Source: Asterias rubens
Taxonomy: Eukaryota; Echinodermata; Asteroidea; Forcipulatida; Asteriidae
Assembly: GCF_902459465.1 (NCBI RefSeq)
Contig: NC_047082.1
Location: forward strand, 4,030,001-4,094,000
DNA: 64,000 bases
Direction: 5' to 3'
Shown: piece by piece, positions 20,882-31,562 of the stretch
Layout of the letters: each line of letters opens with the position of its first letter
Position numbering within the stretch: the first letter of the stretch is position 1
Program-made: the position numbers and the translations under genes
The notes under the pieces: generated by a model
The model's database searches: none
What the model saw: only the letters and a program-made list of their open reading frames with translations
Told to the model about the DNA's origin: nothing

Positions 20882-21261
20882 AGGAACACGTTGCCTTGGA
20901 TCGGTCGAGTTGGTCATTGAAAAGCGTTCTGTAACAGTTTTTTATAAAGTCGATGGTTAGAAAGATGTTGTAAAAGTAGAATACAATGATCTACACAAAT
21001 ACGTCACGAAATTGCGTGGTTTTCGTTTTACCTCGTCGACTAACACGGTCGGCCATTTATGGGAGTCAAAAATTTGACTCCCATAAATGGCCGACCGTGT
21101 TAGTTCGCGACGTAAAATGAAACCCGTGCAATTTTTAGTGATACTTGTGTGTTAATTGTATTCTACTTTTACAACATCTTTCTAATCATATGCATTTTAT
21201 AATAAACGGTTACAAACGCTTTTTATAGACCAACTCGTCCGATGCAAGGCAACGTGTTCCT
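20882..21261. mobile_element. Family B long-palindrome TTAA element, complete
   Basis: A 380-bp foldback runs from AGGAACACGTTGCCTTGGAT to AGGCAACGTGTTCCT, flanked on both sides by TTAA (20,878-20,881 and 21,262-21,265). Arms of ~180 nt meet at AAAAATTTGACTCCC near 21,067. Confidence 0.92.
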
Positions 21262-21704
21262 TTAAAAAGACCTGCTTGAGCGAAAATGTCAAGTCGTAAA
21301 CTTTGCTGAAATTCACTTAAAATGTTTTCAAAAAATATGGAAATCGAGTCATATGACTATAAAAAGATTTCAACTGTGTAAAAAAACAATAATTTTGAAT
21401 GCCCTTATCCAGTGCTTTTCTGAGAGATTTGCGAGAAACCCTGTTACGTAATCACTCTCAAAACGTCATCTCTGGGAGCTCCAATTTGTAAAGCCGCTTT
21501 GTTGCAGCGTGGAGGCATAACAAAGCAAACTCCCACAAATGACGTCAGCGGCATTGTCCTTTAACGCGCGCTCTCAACGGCAGAAGTGTTTTTAGTTTTT
21601 CCAAAACCTTTAGGTTGGGGCCTGATTTTTTAATTACGAAAAATTCAGAAGTGTGCACATATCAAAATTACATTGAAATGGTGAACAAGTGCATTATAAA
21701 CAAG

Positions 21705-21857
21705 TTACAAGCCCCCCGTCCCCTGTTTGTGGAGTGGGTCACAATCAGGTGCACGACGTCGCTACGAGAACGATGGGTGATCCTTCGTTTAGCTCTTGTC
21801 CTGCCGACCGAGTGAGCACGCGGGAGAGACCCAGGAACGCTAATCGAACGCACCCAT
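21705..21857 (+). mobile_element. Family I element, right part
   Basis: TGTGGAGTGGGTCAC and TTTAGCTCTTGTCCTG through CTAATCGAACGCACCCA match the right half of the copy at 45.4 kb. Confidence 0.65.
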
Positions 21858-22154
21858 TGAGTTCAAATTTTGGGGTTTGTTAGTTAAAGCATATTGGGAT
21901 ACACCAAGTGAGAAGACTGGCCTTTCTACCACCATGATAATAATAATTACCATAATAGTGTACAGTGCATGTAAAGTGATGCGAGAACAACTGCCATAAT
22001 CAATGTGTGTGCAGGGAACCCAACACAGACGGCTACACAATGAAAGTAAAGGCCGATCTTTTTTTGATATTCTAAAAAAAAAAGCAAAAAAAAAAGCCAA
22101 AGTATGTTGTTTGTTCGGTATTGTGGCACGACTGCTGTGGGGAAAAACATGTAT

Positions 22155-22535
22155 TTAAAGGCAATGGACAACTTTGGTTAAACAAAAATATAGTAAAAGA
22201 CCAGTCTTCTCACTTGGTGTATCTCAACATTTGCATAAAATAACAAACCTGTAAAAATTTGAACTCAATTGGTCGTCGAAGTTGCGAGAGGATAATGGCA
22301 GAAAAAACACCCTTCCAATTAAGTTGTATGCTTTCAGATGCCTTGAATTCGAGGTCTCGAATTCAATTCCAATTATTAAGTGAGAAACTCAACTACTACG
22401 TTTCTTTAGAGGGAGCCGTTTCTCACAATGTTTTCGTCTGTCAACAGCTCTCCATTACTCGTTATACCGAGTAAGGTTTTATGCAACCAATTATTTTGAG
22501 TAATAAATTACAAATAGTTTCCACACCTTTAACCT
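22155..22535 (+). mobile_element. Family A TTAA-MITE
   Basis: Starts TTAAAGGCAATGGACAACTT, carries AAAGACCAGTCTTCTCACTT, and ends TAGTTTCCACACCTTTAA. Confidence 0.85.
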
Positions 22536-23053
22536 TGCACGTTGTGAGAGTTTGACGTCATGTGCTTCAAATAGACTTTGGCCCAGAGTATAAATTCACA
22601 AAGCAGTGACGCAGTGACTTTATGTCCCATTTCCTCATTATTTATCGGCATCTTTGGAGTTGTACTTTCTCTTCGGACGCAGATTGACGATGTGTGTTTT
22701 GATTACTCCCCGTCATAAATCAAGTAAGTTGATATAATTAAGTTATGATCATGATAATTAAACCAAAAACCACAAAACCTTACTTTGTAAGGACTCATGG
22801 AGAGCTGTTTTTGACAAAAGTAAAAAAAAAAAAAGTTTTTAACAATTTCATCATTGGGCTAATTCTGTTTCATTCAATTTACATTTATTTCCACAAAACA
22901 TTTCCACAATATTAAATAACTACATTGAAATACATACATGTAATGAGCAGGGTAGATGACCTTAGCTTTTGATCCAAACCGGACCTTCTTCAGAGGCATA
23001 AAACAAGTACAAACAAATACATATCCATTTATAGAAAAAGAGAGGGGAAATGG

Positions 23054-23428
23054 ATTAAAGGCAGTGGACACTATTGGTAATTACTCAAAATACTTAGCAT
23101 AAAACCTTTCTTGGTGACGAATAATGGGGAGAGGTTGATGGTATAAAACATTGCGCCAAACGGCTCCCTTTGAAGTGCCATAGTTTTTGAGAAAGAAGTA
23201 ATTTTCCACGAATTTGATTTCGAGACCTCAGATTTAGAACTTGAGGTCTCGAAATCAACCATCTAAACGCACACAACTTCGTGTGTTTTTTCTTTCATTA
23301 TTATCTCGCAATGTTCGACGACCGATTGAGCTCAAATTTTCACAGGTTTGTTATTTTATACATATGTTGAGATACACCAACTGTGAAGGCTAGTCTTTGA
23401 CAATTACCAATAGTGTCCACGCCCTTAA
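23054..23428 (-). mobile_element. Family A TTAA-MITE, well preserved
   Basis: Starts TTAAAGGCAGTGGACACTAT and ends AATTACCAATAGTGTCCACG, with the palindromic centre GAGACCTCAGATTTAGAACT. Confidence 0.9.
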
Positions 23429-23928
23429 GAGAAGGATCCAGAAAGAAGCGGAATAGTACATACAAGAATAAGACAGAAAAAGACTAAACTGGCGGGAAGC
23501 GCGTGGAGGCAAGGCCCAAAAATAAGCCAGGTAGCTTGTAGCAGCTTGCCTTTACATAACATAATACATAAACTAAAGGTACATGCTTTGGACAATACAA
23601 AGACGAAACTGGCAGACAGACAAACAGACAAACAGACATACGAACAAACTACTGGAGAAAATGACAATGACAAAGTAAGCAAAAATGTCAATGGGAATAA
23701 TATTAGTATAAAAACTATGTTACACTACTGGGAAGTAAGGAAGTTTTTATAAGATATTTTGAACCTAGCCTCAGAGGATGAGGCTTTGATAGTCTGGTCA
23801 ACCAATTTCCAAAGACAAGGACCATAGTGACGGAAAGATAATTAATTTTGATGTGTATGATGTGCGTGCGAATGGGACATGCATATTATTGTTACTATAT
23901 CTAGTGTTGTGGTTTTGAACGTCTTTAT

Positions 23929-24637
23929 AAAAGACAGTGGACACTATTGGTAAATTTCAAAGACCAGTCTTCTCACTTGGTGTATCTCAACATATGCATT
24001 CGATCAAGTTCCATGCTTCTCCTCATTGAACCCAAGTCTCGACACTCATGGGGCGACAGGTCTTTTTCTTCAGCCGCGCCACGCATCTGGAACTCTCTAC
24101 CACTTAATCTTCGATCTTGTGTTTGTACCGCAAAATTCAAGTCTCTTCTCAAAACTTATCTTATGTCACAGGTTTTTAATGACTAATTTTGTTGTGTCTG
24201 TTTTTCTTTGTGTTGTGTTTTTGTTTTGTTTTTGGTTTAACTGCGCCTTGAACACCCAGCAGGGTGGATATGTGCGCATTACAAGTCTTATTATTATTTT
24301 ATTATTATTAATAACCAAACTGTGAAGATTTGAGCTCAATCGGTACTCGAAGTTGCGAGATAATAATGGAATAAAAACACCCTTGTCATCACACGAAGTT
24401 GTGTGCTTTCAGATGCTTGATTTCGAGACCTCAAATTCTAAACTTGAGGTCTTGAAATAAAATTCGTTGAAAATTACTTCTTTCTCGAAAACTACGTCAC
24501 TTCAGAGGGAGCCGTTTCTCACAATGTTTTATATACCATCAACCTCTACCCATAACTCATAACCAAGTTAGTAAGGTTTTATGCTAATAATTATTTTGAG
24601 TATTACCAATCAGTGTCCAGTGTCCACTGCCTTTAAA
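23929..24637 (+). mobile_element. Family A TTAA-MITE split by a LINE
   Basis: The left part ends at CTCAACATATGCAT (~23,999) and the right part resumes at AATAACCAAACTGTGAAGAT (~24,311), positions adjacent in intact copies. The intervening 311 bp are a LINE tail. Confidence 0.9.
24000..24311 (+). mobile_element. 5'-truncated LINE 3' end inserted in a MITE
   Basis: An open frame ending at 24,186 reads SWGDRSFSSAAPRIWNSLPL then FKSLLKTYLM, the C-terminus of a CR1/L2-like reverse transcriptase. A 3' UTR with GAACACCCAGCAGGGTGGAT and a TTATT-repeat tail follows. A piece of the same 3' UTR is at 58,517-58,590. Confidence 0.9.
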
Positions 24638-24908
24638 GGTGAAGTAAGACGTGAAAAGGTGAGGGAATAGGTTATGAGTGTATTTGTACATGAAGGTGCC
24701 TGTTTGAGATTTATTAATATCAGAGAGTGTAAGGGTGTGTAATTTGATAAAAAGAGGTAATGTGTGATCACACGATGATGATGCTAATCATCACGATGAA
24801 AGAAAATTATATGTTTATCGGTTACAAAATCAATTCACACATTTTATTTCCATACTTCCATGAAAAGTATCGACTTTTACATGTGTTACGGAGTAAAGCA
24901 AAATATCA

Positions 24909-25131
24909 TTAAAGACAGTGGACACTATTGGTAATTGTCAAAGACCAGTCTTCTCCCCTTGCTGTGTCTCAACATGTGCATAACATTACAAACCTGTGAA
25001 AACTTAAGCTCAATCGGTCATCGAAGTTGCGAGATAATAATGATAGAAAACACACCCTTGTCACACGAAGTTGTGTGCTTGCAGATGCTTGATTTCGAGA
25101 CCTCAAGTTCTAAACCTGAGGTCTCGAAATA
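24909..25131 (+). mobile_element. Family A TTAA-MITE, left half
   Basis: TTAAAGACAGTGGACACTAT through the central palindrome TTCTAAACCTGAGGTCTC; the right half is missing. Confidence 0.85.
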
Positions 25132-25745
25132 AAAAAAGAAATCTGCAAACTTACAGCAATTTGTTTTGACAATACCACACAGTCAGCAATTATGTTGTAC
25201 TGAAACAGAAAAACAGCTTTTTGACAGATACGAAATTAGCAAACAAAACAGTTCAACAAATAGAGTCTACCTGAAACATCAAATTTAAAAAATAAGTACA
25301 TAAATAAAATTTTAATACATAATACTTTGTTTCTTCATATATTGAGCATTAATTATAAAGCGTATTAGCATCGGCATCAATGTGCTGTTAACAAACATAA
25401 AATATAAAGCTACACAAAAAGACAATCTAAAAATACCTTATTAAAAAAGCTACACACATTAAAATGTTTACACAAATGGAGGAACAATAACAGTTGAAAA
25501 GAAAGGTTTATGTCATAAACATAAAAACACTTAAGTTTACATGAAAGATGAACATCAAAATGATTATTGGTAAACAAATTCAAATAACCTGTTTTGATAA
25601 CGGTACTTCGAGGGGAAAACCTGCTGCATAAATTATACCTAATACTGTTCAGGGCCTTTTCATGAGTTTAAATGCCACTACAATAACAATATCAGGTCAC
25701 CCGTGCCTCAGTATTAAAAAAAATGTCATGCTATAATATTACTAT
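25132..25745. other. AT-rich intergenic stretch, nothing recognised
   Basis: The sequence is strongly AT-rich with no frame above 60 codons and no family match. Confidence 0.45.
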
Positions 25746-25746
25746 T

Positions 25747-26138
25747 AAAGGAACATTGCCGAATTGGAAAGAAGAAAAAACTCACCCAAGAAACGGATTT
25801 ACATAAAACTTACATGGTCTATTGATAACGATAGTAGAAAAAAAATCCCTTCAAATATTTTTGTCTGAAATGTCACATTTGAAGAAAACAAATCCACAAA
25901 ACCACTTAATTCCCGTTTGGAATTTATCGCCCAGTGAGTGCTTTGTTAATTTTTTAAAGCAAAAATGCAAAAATTTTGTACTCGGGTTTTCACCTTTTTC
26001 TCGTGACCAAGATGGCCGATCGATCTCAAATTTCTACAGGTTTGTCAATATATGTATATGGTGGATTACATGAAGTGCAATACACTGCCAGCAACTGTTT
26101 TGTTAGCAAAAACCAATTCTGTAATGTTCCTTTATACA
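25747..26138. mobile_element. TTAA-MITE with AAAGGAACATT ends
   Basis: TTAAAGGAACATTGCCGAAT faces ATTCTGTAATGTTCCTTTAT. An inner motif AACGATAGTAGAAAAAAAAT resembles family C, so this may be a recombinant relative. Confidence 0.7.
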
Positions 26139-26360
26139 TGCTTCATGAACCACTTTGTGTCGGCGGGGGTTCATGTGTTACTTTTTTCCAGGGTACACCA
26201 TAGAGCTAACACCCAAACACGTAGGCCCTTGTGTTGTTGTATTTTATTTCCTTATAATCAGCGGAGTTAGACAACTGCTCGGGGTAAACCCTAACAGACC
26301 CAAACTGAGGCAAGTTATGACGACCTTGACTGTAGGCCTATAGTAATATCATTAAGCTGC

Positions 26361-26796
26361 TTAAAGGGTATAAAATAAGTACCTTTTCCTATAACAAAAA
26401 ACACAATGTCAACAGATTTACATTAAACTTACACAGTTTGAAGATTGTGATAGTAGAAAGCTTCCCTTGAAATGTAACTTACTGAGGTGCTGTTAGTTTT
26501 TGAGAAATGAGTAAAAGTAATAATTTCGTCTCAGTTTTAGCATGTAAAAACGTATTAACCAGTTATGCTATGGTTTTGGTATAATATCATAACTGGTTAA
26601 GGGGATTTTACATGCTAAAATAGTTTTGGTCTCATGAGACCAAAACTATTTTGTGACTTGTTTTACTCATTTCTCAAAAACTACACAACCTTAGTTCGTA
26701 ATATTTGAAGGGAATCTTTCCACCATCATTATCTTCAAACCCTGTAAGTTAAATGTAAATCTGTGGACATTTTGAAAAAGTATCCGAATCCTTTGA
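26361..26796. mobile_element. Family C TTAA-MITE with inner palindrome
   Basis: TTAAAGGGTATAAAATAAGT faces AAGTATCCGAATCCTTTGAA. Inner arms include AACCAGTTATG and CATAACTGGTT, and CATGAGACC palindromes near 26.63 kb. Confidence 0.85.
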
Positions 26797-27118
26797 AGGC
26801 ACTGGATACTATTGGTTACTCAAAACAATTGTTAGCCTAAAAGCGTACTTGGTAACAAGCAATGGAGAGCCGTTGATAGCATTGTGAGAAACGACTCCCT
26901 CTGAAGTATTACGTACTTTTTGAGAAAGAAGAAATTCCTTACTAAATTAATATTTGAATTCGAGACTTTAGCTGAAGTCACGAATTTGTTTTCCTCTTCA
27001 TTTTCCTCTCGAAACGACGATTAATTGAGTTCCAATTTTCACAGGTTATGCATTCTATGTTGAGATACACCAAGTGAGAAGACTGGACTTTGACAATTAC
27101 CAAAGGAGTACCTTTAAA
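26797..27118 (-). mobile_element. Family A TTAA-MITE
   Basis: Abuts family C on its left. AAGGCACTGGATACTATTGG at the left and GACAATTACCAAAGGAGTAC at the right mark the ends. Confidence 0.8.
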
Positions 27119-27158
27119 GTCAAAGTGTACGCTTTTGGGTTTGGAACCGTTCGATTGT

Positions 27159-27246
27159 GTTAAAGGAACACGTTGCCTGTGATCGATCGAGTTGGTCGTT
27201 GACAAGCGTTTGAAACCGTTCTGTTATGACATGCTAATGGTTAGGT
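27159..27246 (+). mobile_element. Family B palindromic element, left-arm fragment
   Basis: TTAAAGGAACACGTTGCCTG and GATCGAGTTGGTCGTTGACA match the arm of the complete copies, then similarity stops. Confidence 0.82.
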
Positions 27247-27480
27247 AGATATGAAACCGAACACAAAGGAAACTGTCAAGCGAGCTCTCCCATCTTAGCA
27301 ATACAGTCGATAAAAACTCAAGACAAATATGAGTATGCAAATTAGGCAATGGCGTGATAAGGATTTGTGGTTTCCTTGGATTTAATTATCTTTCCTCGCA
27401 GTGTTTAATATGCCTATTGTTCACGTTAGATAAATAAATTTTCGAATGAAATTCATTTTTTTTTACTGGCAGAGGATTTA
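27247..27480 (+). repeat. Dispersed repeat M, copy 1
   Basis: About 230 bp from AAACCGAACACAAAGGAAAC to TTTAACCCATAACTTGAAGG align with 33,943-34,210 in the same orientation. No TIRs were found. Confidence 0.78.
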
Positions 27481-27566
27481 ACCCATAACTTGAAGGTCGC
27501 TTGTAACGTACATTCATTACTTGGTAAATCGAACGGACGAGCTGTCTTATTAATAGTAAATTTGTA

Positions 27567-27680
27567 AGGGTTCGTTCGATTAGCTTCCCGCGTGTCGACC
27601 GGCGGTGCTCACCCTGTGTCGACCCCGCGGCGCGTACTCGGGTGAGCCCCCCGACAAGAGCTAATCGAACGACCACTCAC
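27567..27680 (+). mobile_element. Family I element, short copy
   Basis: GTTCGTTCGATTAGCTTCCC faces GACAAGAGCTAATCGAACGA. The interior holds repeated GTGTCGACC motifs. Confidence 0.75.
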
Positions 27681-27705
27681 CCTCGAGTGGTGACCTCATG
27701 CACCT

Positions 27706-27938
27706 GGGCCAGTAGTCTTGAAGTCAAGACGGTAATTGTTAAGCGCGGTGTGTAGTTACAGCGCGGTGTAGCTGCGGGGACGATACAGACACCCTCGATC
27801 CCAGTATGTGTGTGCTAGTCAGTCGTAGTTCGAGCTGCCTCGCGCTACCTACGACTGTTGCATGTGTAACATCGCACTGTGACTGTTGCATGAAAGGCAG
27901 ACAAATAGGCAGTGCCTAACGACTTGTCATCAAGTCTA
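27706..27938. mobile_element. Family N foldback element
   Basis: CCAGTAGTCTTGAAGTCAAG faces GACTTGTCATCAAGTCTACTGG; the better preserved copy is 45,899-46,130. Confidence 0.7.
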
Positions 27939-27999
27939 CTGGGCCAGCCCCAAGTGACCCACGCCACAAGCAGGGCACTGGGGCTGACCCGGGTGAGCC

Positions 28000-28165
28000 C
28001 CTGGGGTGATGGGTCGGTGGTTGGTTGGGCAGGGAAGATGGGTTGGGATGGGGTGGCTGGGAGGGGGGTGGTGGGGGTTCGGGAAAGTTTGTTTGGTGGG
28101 TGGTTGGGAATGGGTGGTGGGGGTTGGGGGGTTGGTTGGGAATGGAGGGTTGATTAGTGGGGGTT
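28000..28165 (+). repeat. G-rich simple sequence (GGTTGGTTGGG type)
   Basis: Long stretches of GGTTGG, GGGTGG and GGGGG runs on the plus strand. The density of G3-G6 runs would permit G-quadruplex formation. Confidence 0.85.
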
Positions 28166-28361
28166 GACGGATTCGACGCTCAGGTGAAAGTAAGTGTCAG
28201 TTTTTGTTTTATTTCTCGACATGAACTCATCTGAATCTTTGCATCGTTGACAAAAACAAAAAAGGGGATTCTAAACTGTTTTGAGTTACGTTACCGGTAG
28301 TAGTATGTATCCTTATGCACTCTTATAAAAAATACGGCACTTTTGTATATGGGCATTAATA

Positions 28362-29925
28362 TCTGGTTTTATATAACACCCAAGCAGATCCTTGCCATTT
28401 GATTGGAGGATTGTCCGTCACGTGATAGCAAATAAAAGTACCAATACACGCTGAGTCACTCACCGTGCTTTTTCGTTCCATCCGAAACGTACCGTTGCAC
28501 GCTGCCAGCGTGCAAAGGTACTTTTCGGATGGAACCATAGAGCTATGACTAGAGCGCTAACTTGCTCTGCGTTTTGAAGCCACCCTGGGCGCAGACATGT
28601 TTGATGTGTTGCGTGAACTCGGAATTTTAAGAGAACACACATTGCCGCGATTATTTTACATTCTGCGTGTGCGTATACGTACGCAGCTGTCCACTCGCGT
28701 ACGTCCGCGCTACGAAAACCGTAACTTCGACTTGGTTGCCGTACTAAAAAATAGTAAACGCGCCTTTTAATCATGACGCACATGACGCTTGCAGTTTGTG
28801 CGCTGATCAGCAGATTGTGCGTTCACATTTGCTGCATTTTTTGCTTCGATGGCACATAAAAAAAGAACAGACGCACGATCATGCAAATAGCCGTACAATT
28901 GCCGTACAAAATGTCAAGCTTTTGTATTGGTTTGTACATAAACATGGATGCGCCCACACGGCTTCAAAACCTTAGTGCGTGTATAACGGGGTGTTAGCGC
29001 TCTAGTCAATATAAAATTTTATATAACACCCAAGCAGATCCTTGCCATTTGATTGGAGGATTGTCCGTCACGTGATAGCAAATAAAAGTACCATTGCACG
29101 CTGAGTCACTCGCCGTGCTTTTTCGTTCCATCCGAAAAGTACCATTGCACGCTGGCACGCTGCCAGCGTGCAATGGTACTTTTCGGATGGAACGAAAAAG
29201 CTGAGTAAAAACATCACTGCGTGCGCGTGTCTTTGGTAACGCAGCAGGTGTTACTGCAAGAAAGCATAGTAAAATTACTAGCATTCGGCTTCTACAGTTG
29301 AAATTGTTTGTTTTGGAAGTTGTTTCTTTCAATCAAAATGACAAAGTTCTACTTGGATGTTATATAAAACAAATAATGAATGTTTTTCATTCGTGCAATG
29401 GTGCGAATATGTTCATTCGTTGAAAGCTGGAATGTTCCATTCAACTCGGCTCCGCCTCGTTGAATAGAACATTCCATCTTTCAACTCATGAACATATTCG
29501 CACCATTGCACTCATAAACATTCATTATGTGTATAATATAGCTCTATGGATGGAACGAAAAAGCTGAGTAAAAACATTACTGCGTGCGCGTGTCTTTGGT
29601 AACGCAGTAGTGTTACTGCAAGGCATATTAGTAAAATTACTAGCATTCGGCTTCTACAATTAAAAAATGTAGGCCTACGCTTTGTTTGTTTTGAAAGTTG
29701 TATCTTTCAATCAAAATGACAAAGATCTACTTGGATGTTATATCAAACAAATAATGAATGTTTTTCATTCGTGCAATGGTGCGAAAATGTTCATTCGTTG
29801 AAAGCTGGAATGTTCCATTCAACTCGGCTCCGCCTTTGTTGAATAGAACATTCCATCTTTCAACTCATGAACATAATTATTCGCACCATTGCACTCATAA
29901 ACATTCATTATGTGTATAATAATGG
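28362..29925. mobile_element. Composite hairpin-rich element K with internal duplications
   Basis: TTATATAACACCCAAGCAGA begins copies at ~28,366 and ~29,018. Bases ~29,185-29,545 are duplicated at ~29,548-29,922, and each of those halves ends in a ~160-bp near-perfect palindrome centred on CTCGGCTCCGCC. Hairpins GTACCATTGCACGCTGG / CCAGCGTGCAATGGTAC also occur. Confidence 0.85.
28547..29008. mobile_element. Element J nested in element K
   Basis: Inverted ends TGACTAGAGCGCTAAC and GTTAGCGCTCTAGTCA, with subterminal GTTTTGAAGCC and GGCTTCAAAAC, delimit 462 bp that interrupt repeated K sequence. Confidence 0.88.
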
Positions 29926-29929
29926 TAAG

Positions 29930-30660
29930 CCTGGCCTCATAACCAGTTCATTAGTATACGATTTACAGTTCAACATAATGCAGTTAGGGCTTGGGTGGTT
30001 TTTTGGTTAATTTTGAGTGAGTCAGGGTTGGTTAGGGTTGATTTTAGAAGTTGGTGAAAACATGTCTTGTTTTGTGCTAAATATAATGTATTTTGAGCTT
30101 GCAGTGCTGAGAAACATGAAAATCATAAATAAGGTACTATACTCATTATTACATAAACAGTTAATTATTACTTTATAATAAATTTACTCTGACGGGAACA
30201 CCATGTAATTGTCTTTTCATTAAAACTTGAGGTGATGGCTCAGTGAGAGATGGTTGGTTTATTCAATGTAGTGTGCTCTAAAGTAGTCGTTATACAGTGA
30301 CGACAACGACGAGAGTACAGTTGTCGAAATGTTCAGATTAAACCAAATGGTTTTTCCAGGCAGGCATCCTTTGTTTTGCTTCGATAGCAGTTGGGGAAAG
30401 GACTTTCCTAAAAATAGTTTTACGAATATTTGCAAAACATTCTGACTTTACATAATTTGGAAATTATAAGGTGCTTTTCCAAGAAAGACAACAACAAAAG
30501 TCATATTTTGTACTAGAAATTTGATCTGAAAAATACCTATCGTTTCACAACTCGGTGCCTTCTTGTTAAACAAATTTCTAACAATGACCTACCTTCTATA
30601 AATGGTATGTCATTATAACAACTTTTTTTAACACAAAATTTATTAATCTAATCTTTGTTA
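29930..30660. other. Intergenic stretch, nothing recognised
   Basis: No coding similarity, TIRs or family matches were seen in this AT-rich stretch. Confidence 0.45.
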
Positions 30661-30661
30661 A

Positions 30662-31020
30662 CTTAAAGGCAGTGCACACTATTGGTAATTACTCAAAATA
30701 ATTGTTGGCACAAAACTTTACTTGGTAACGAGTAATGGGGAGAGGTTGATGGTATAAACATTGTGAGAAACGGCTCCCTCTGAAGTGACGTAGTTTTTGA
30801 GAAAGAGTTTATAATTTCTCAAGCAAATAATAAAAGACTTCATCTGAAGCCTTTTATGATGCATCTGAAAGCACACAAAGTAATAAAAGAAGCGCAAATT
30901 AGTGCAACTTTGTTGACCAATTATTTAGCAAAACTTGTTATTTGATGCATATGTTGGGATCCACGTCCAAGTGAGGATGCTGGTCTTGGACAACTACCCA
31001 AGGTGTCCAATGCCTGTTAT
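30662..31020 (-). mobile_element. Family A TTAA-MITE
   Basis: TTAAAGGCAGTGCACACTAT starts the copy; CCAAGGTGTCCAATGCCTG ends it. The centre is a variant with TTTATGATGCATCTGAAAGC. Confidence 0.82.
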
Positions 31021-31037
31021 CTCCGTTTCCGGTTATC

Positions 31038-31318
31038 TGCAAACTGAAGAATGCAATGCCTGCCTTGAAGTCAAGGAGCCATCCTCCTCCACACATTCTA
31101 CTGAAAAAGGGGGGAATGTCCTATCCTGTCTCACATAACCTACACCACCCCAAACATAATCTATCTGATCACATGCAAGAAATGCGACTTTCAATATGTT
31201 GGTCACAAAAGCAAACCCCTAGGGAAACAAATCGCTGTCCACAGAAACGCAGTCGCCAATGAGAAAACATATTGCTTTGTCCAACATTACAGACAGTACT
31301 GTTCGGCTTCTTTAAAAG
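31038..31318 (+). pseudogene. Frameshifted GIY-YIG-domain fragment
   Basis: One frame reads EECNACLEVKEPSSSTHSTE and stops. After a frameshift, bases 31,138-31,318 read TPNIIYLITCKKCDFQYVGH then KPLGKQIAVHR and FVQHYRQ. This is the N-terminal half of a GIY-YIG-like domain and resembles the first such domain of the gene at 37,519 (shared ITCKKC and KQIA-HR). No start, propeller part or C-terminal half is present, so it is a dead fragment. Confidence 0.85.
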
Positions 31319-31389
31319 TAATGTTTAACATTTTTGTTTTTGACAGTTGCTTGAGGTGTCCAGTGCCTTGAAGCCAACTTTGAAGGGAT

Positions 31390-31562
31390 TTAGAGTGGTG
31401 CGACAGGACGCTGACAAATTAACCTCTGGCTTACACCACAATCATAATCATTCCAGCCTGCAGCCAAGCCTTTGGCGCAATCGTCTCCGCCGTCTGGCTG
31501 ACCATCCTCCCATCTCTTGTCCTGCAAGCCAATAGAACCTCCACCATAACACACCCAGGTAC
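31390..31562 (-). CDS. C-type lectin exon B (QPD/WND half)
   Basis: Acceptor TTGTTCAG and stop TAA bound 56 codons with QPDGGDDC and WNDYDC. Cysteine spacing fits the C-terminal disulfides of the fold. Confidence 0.88.
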
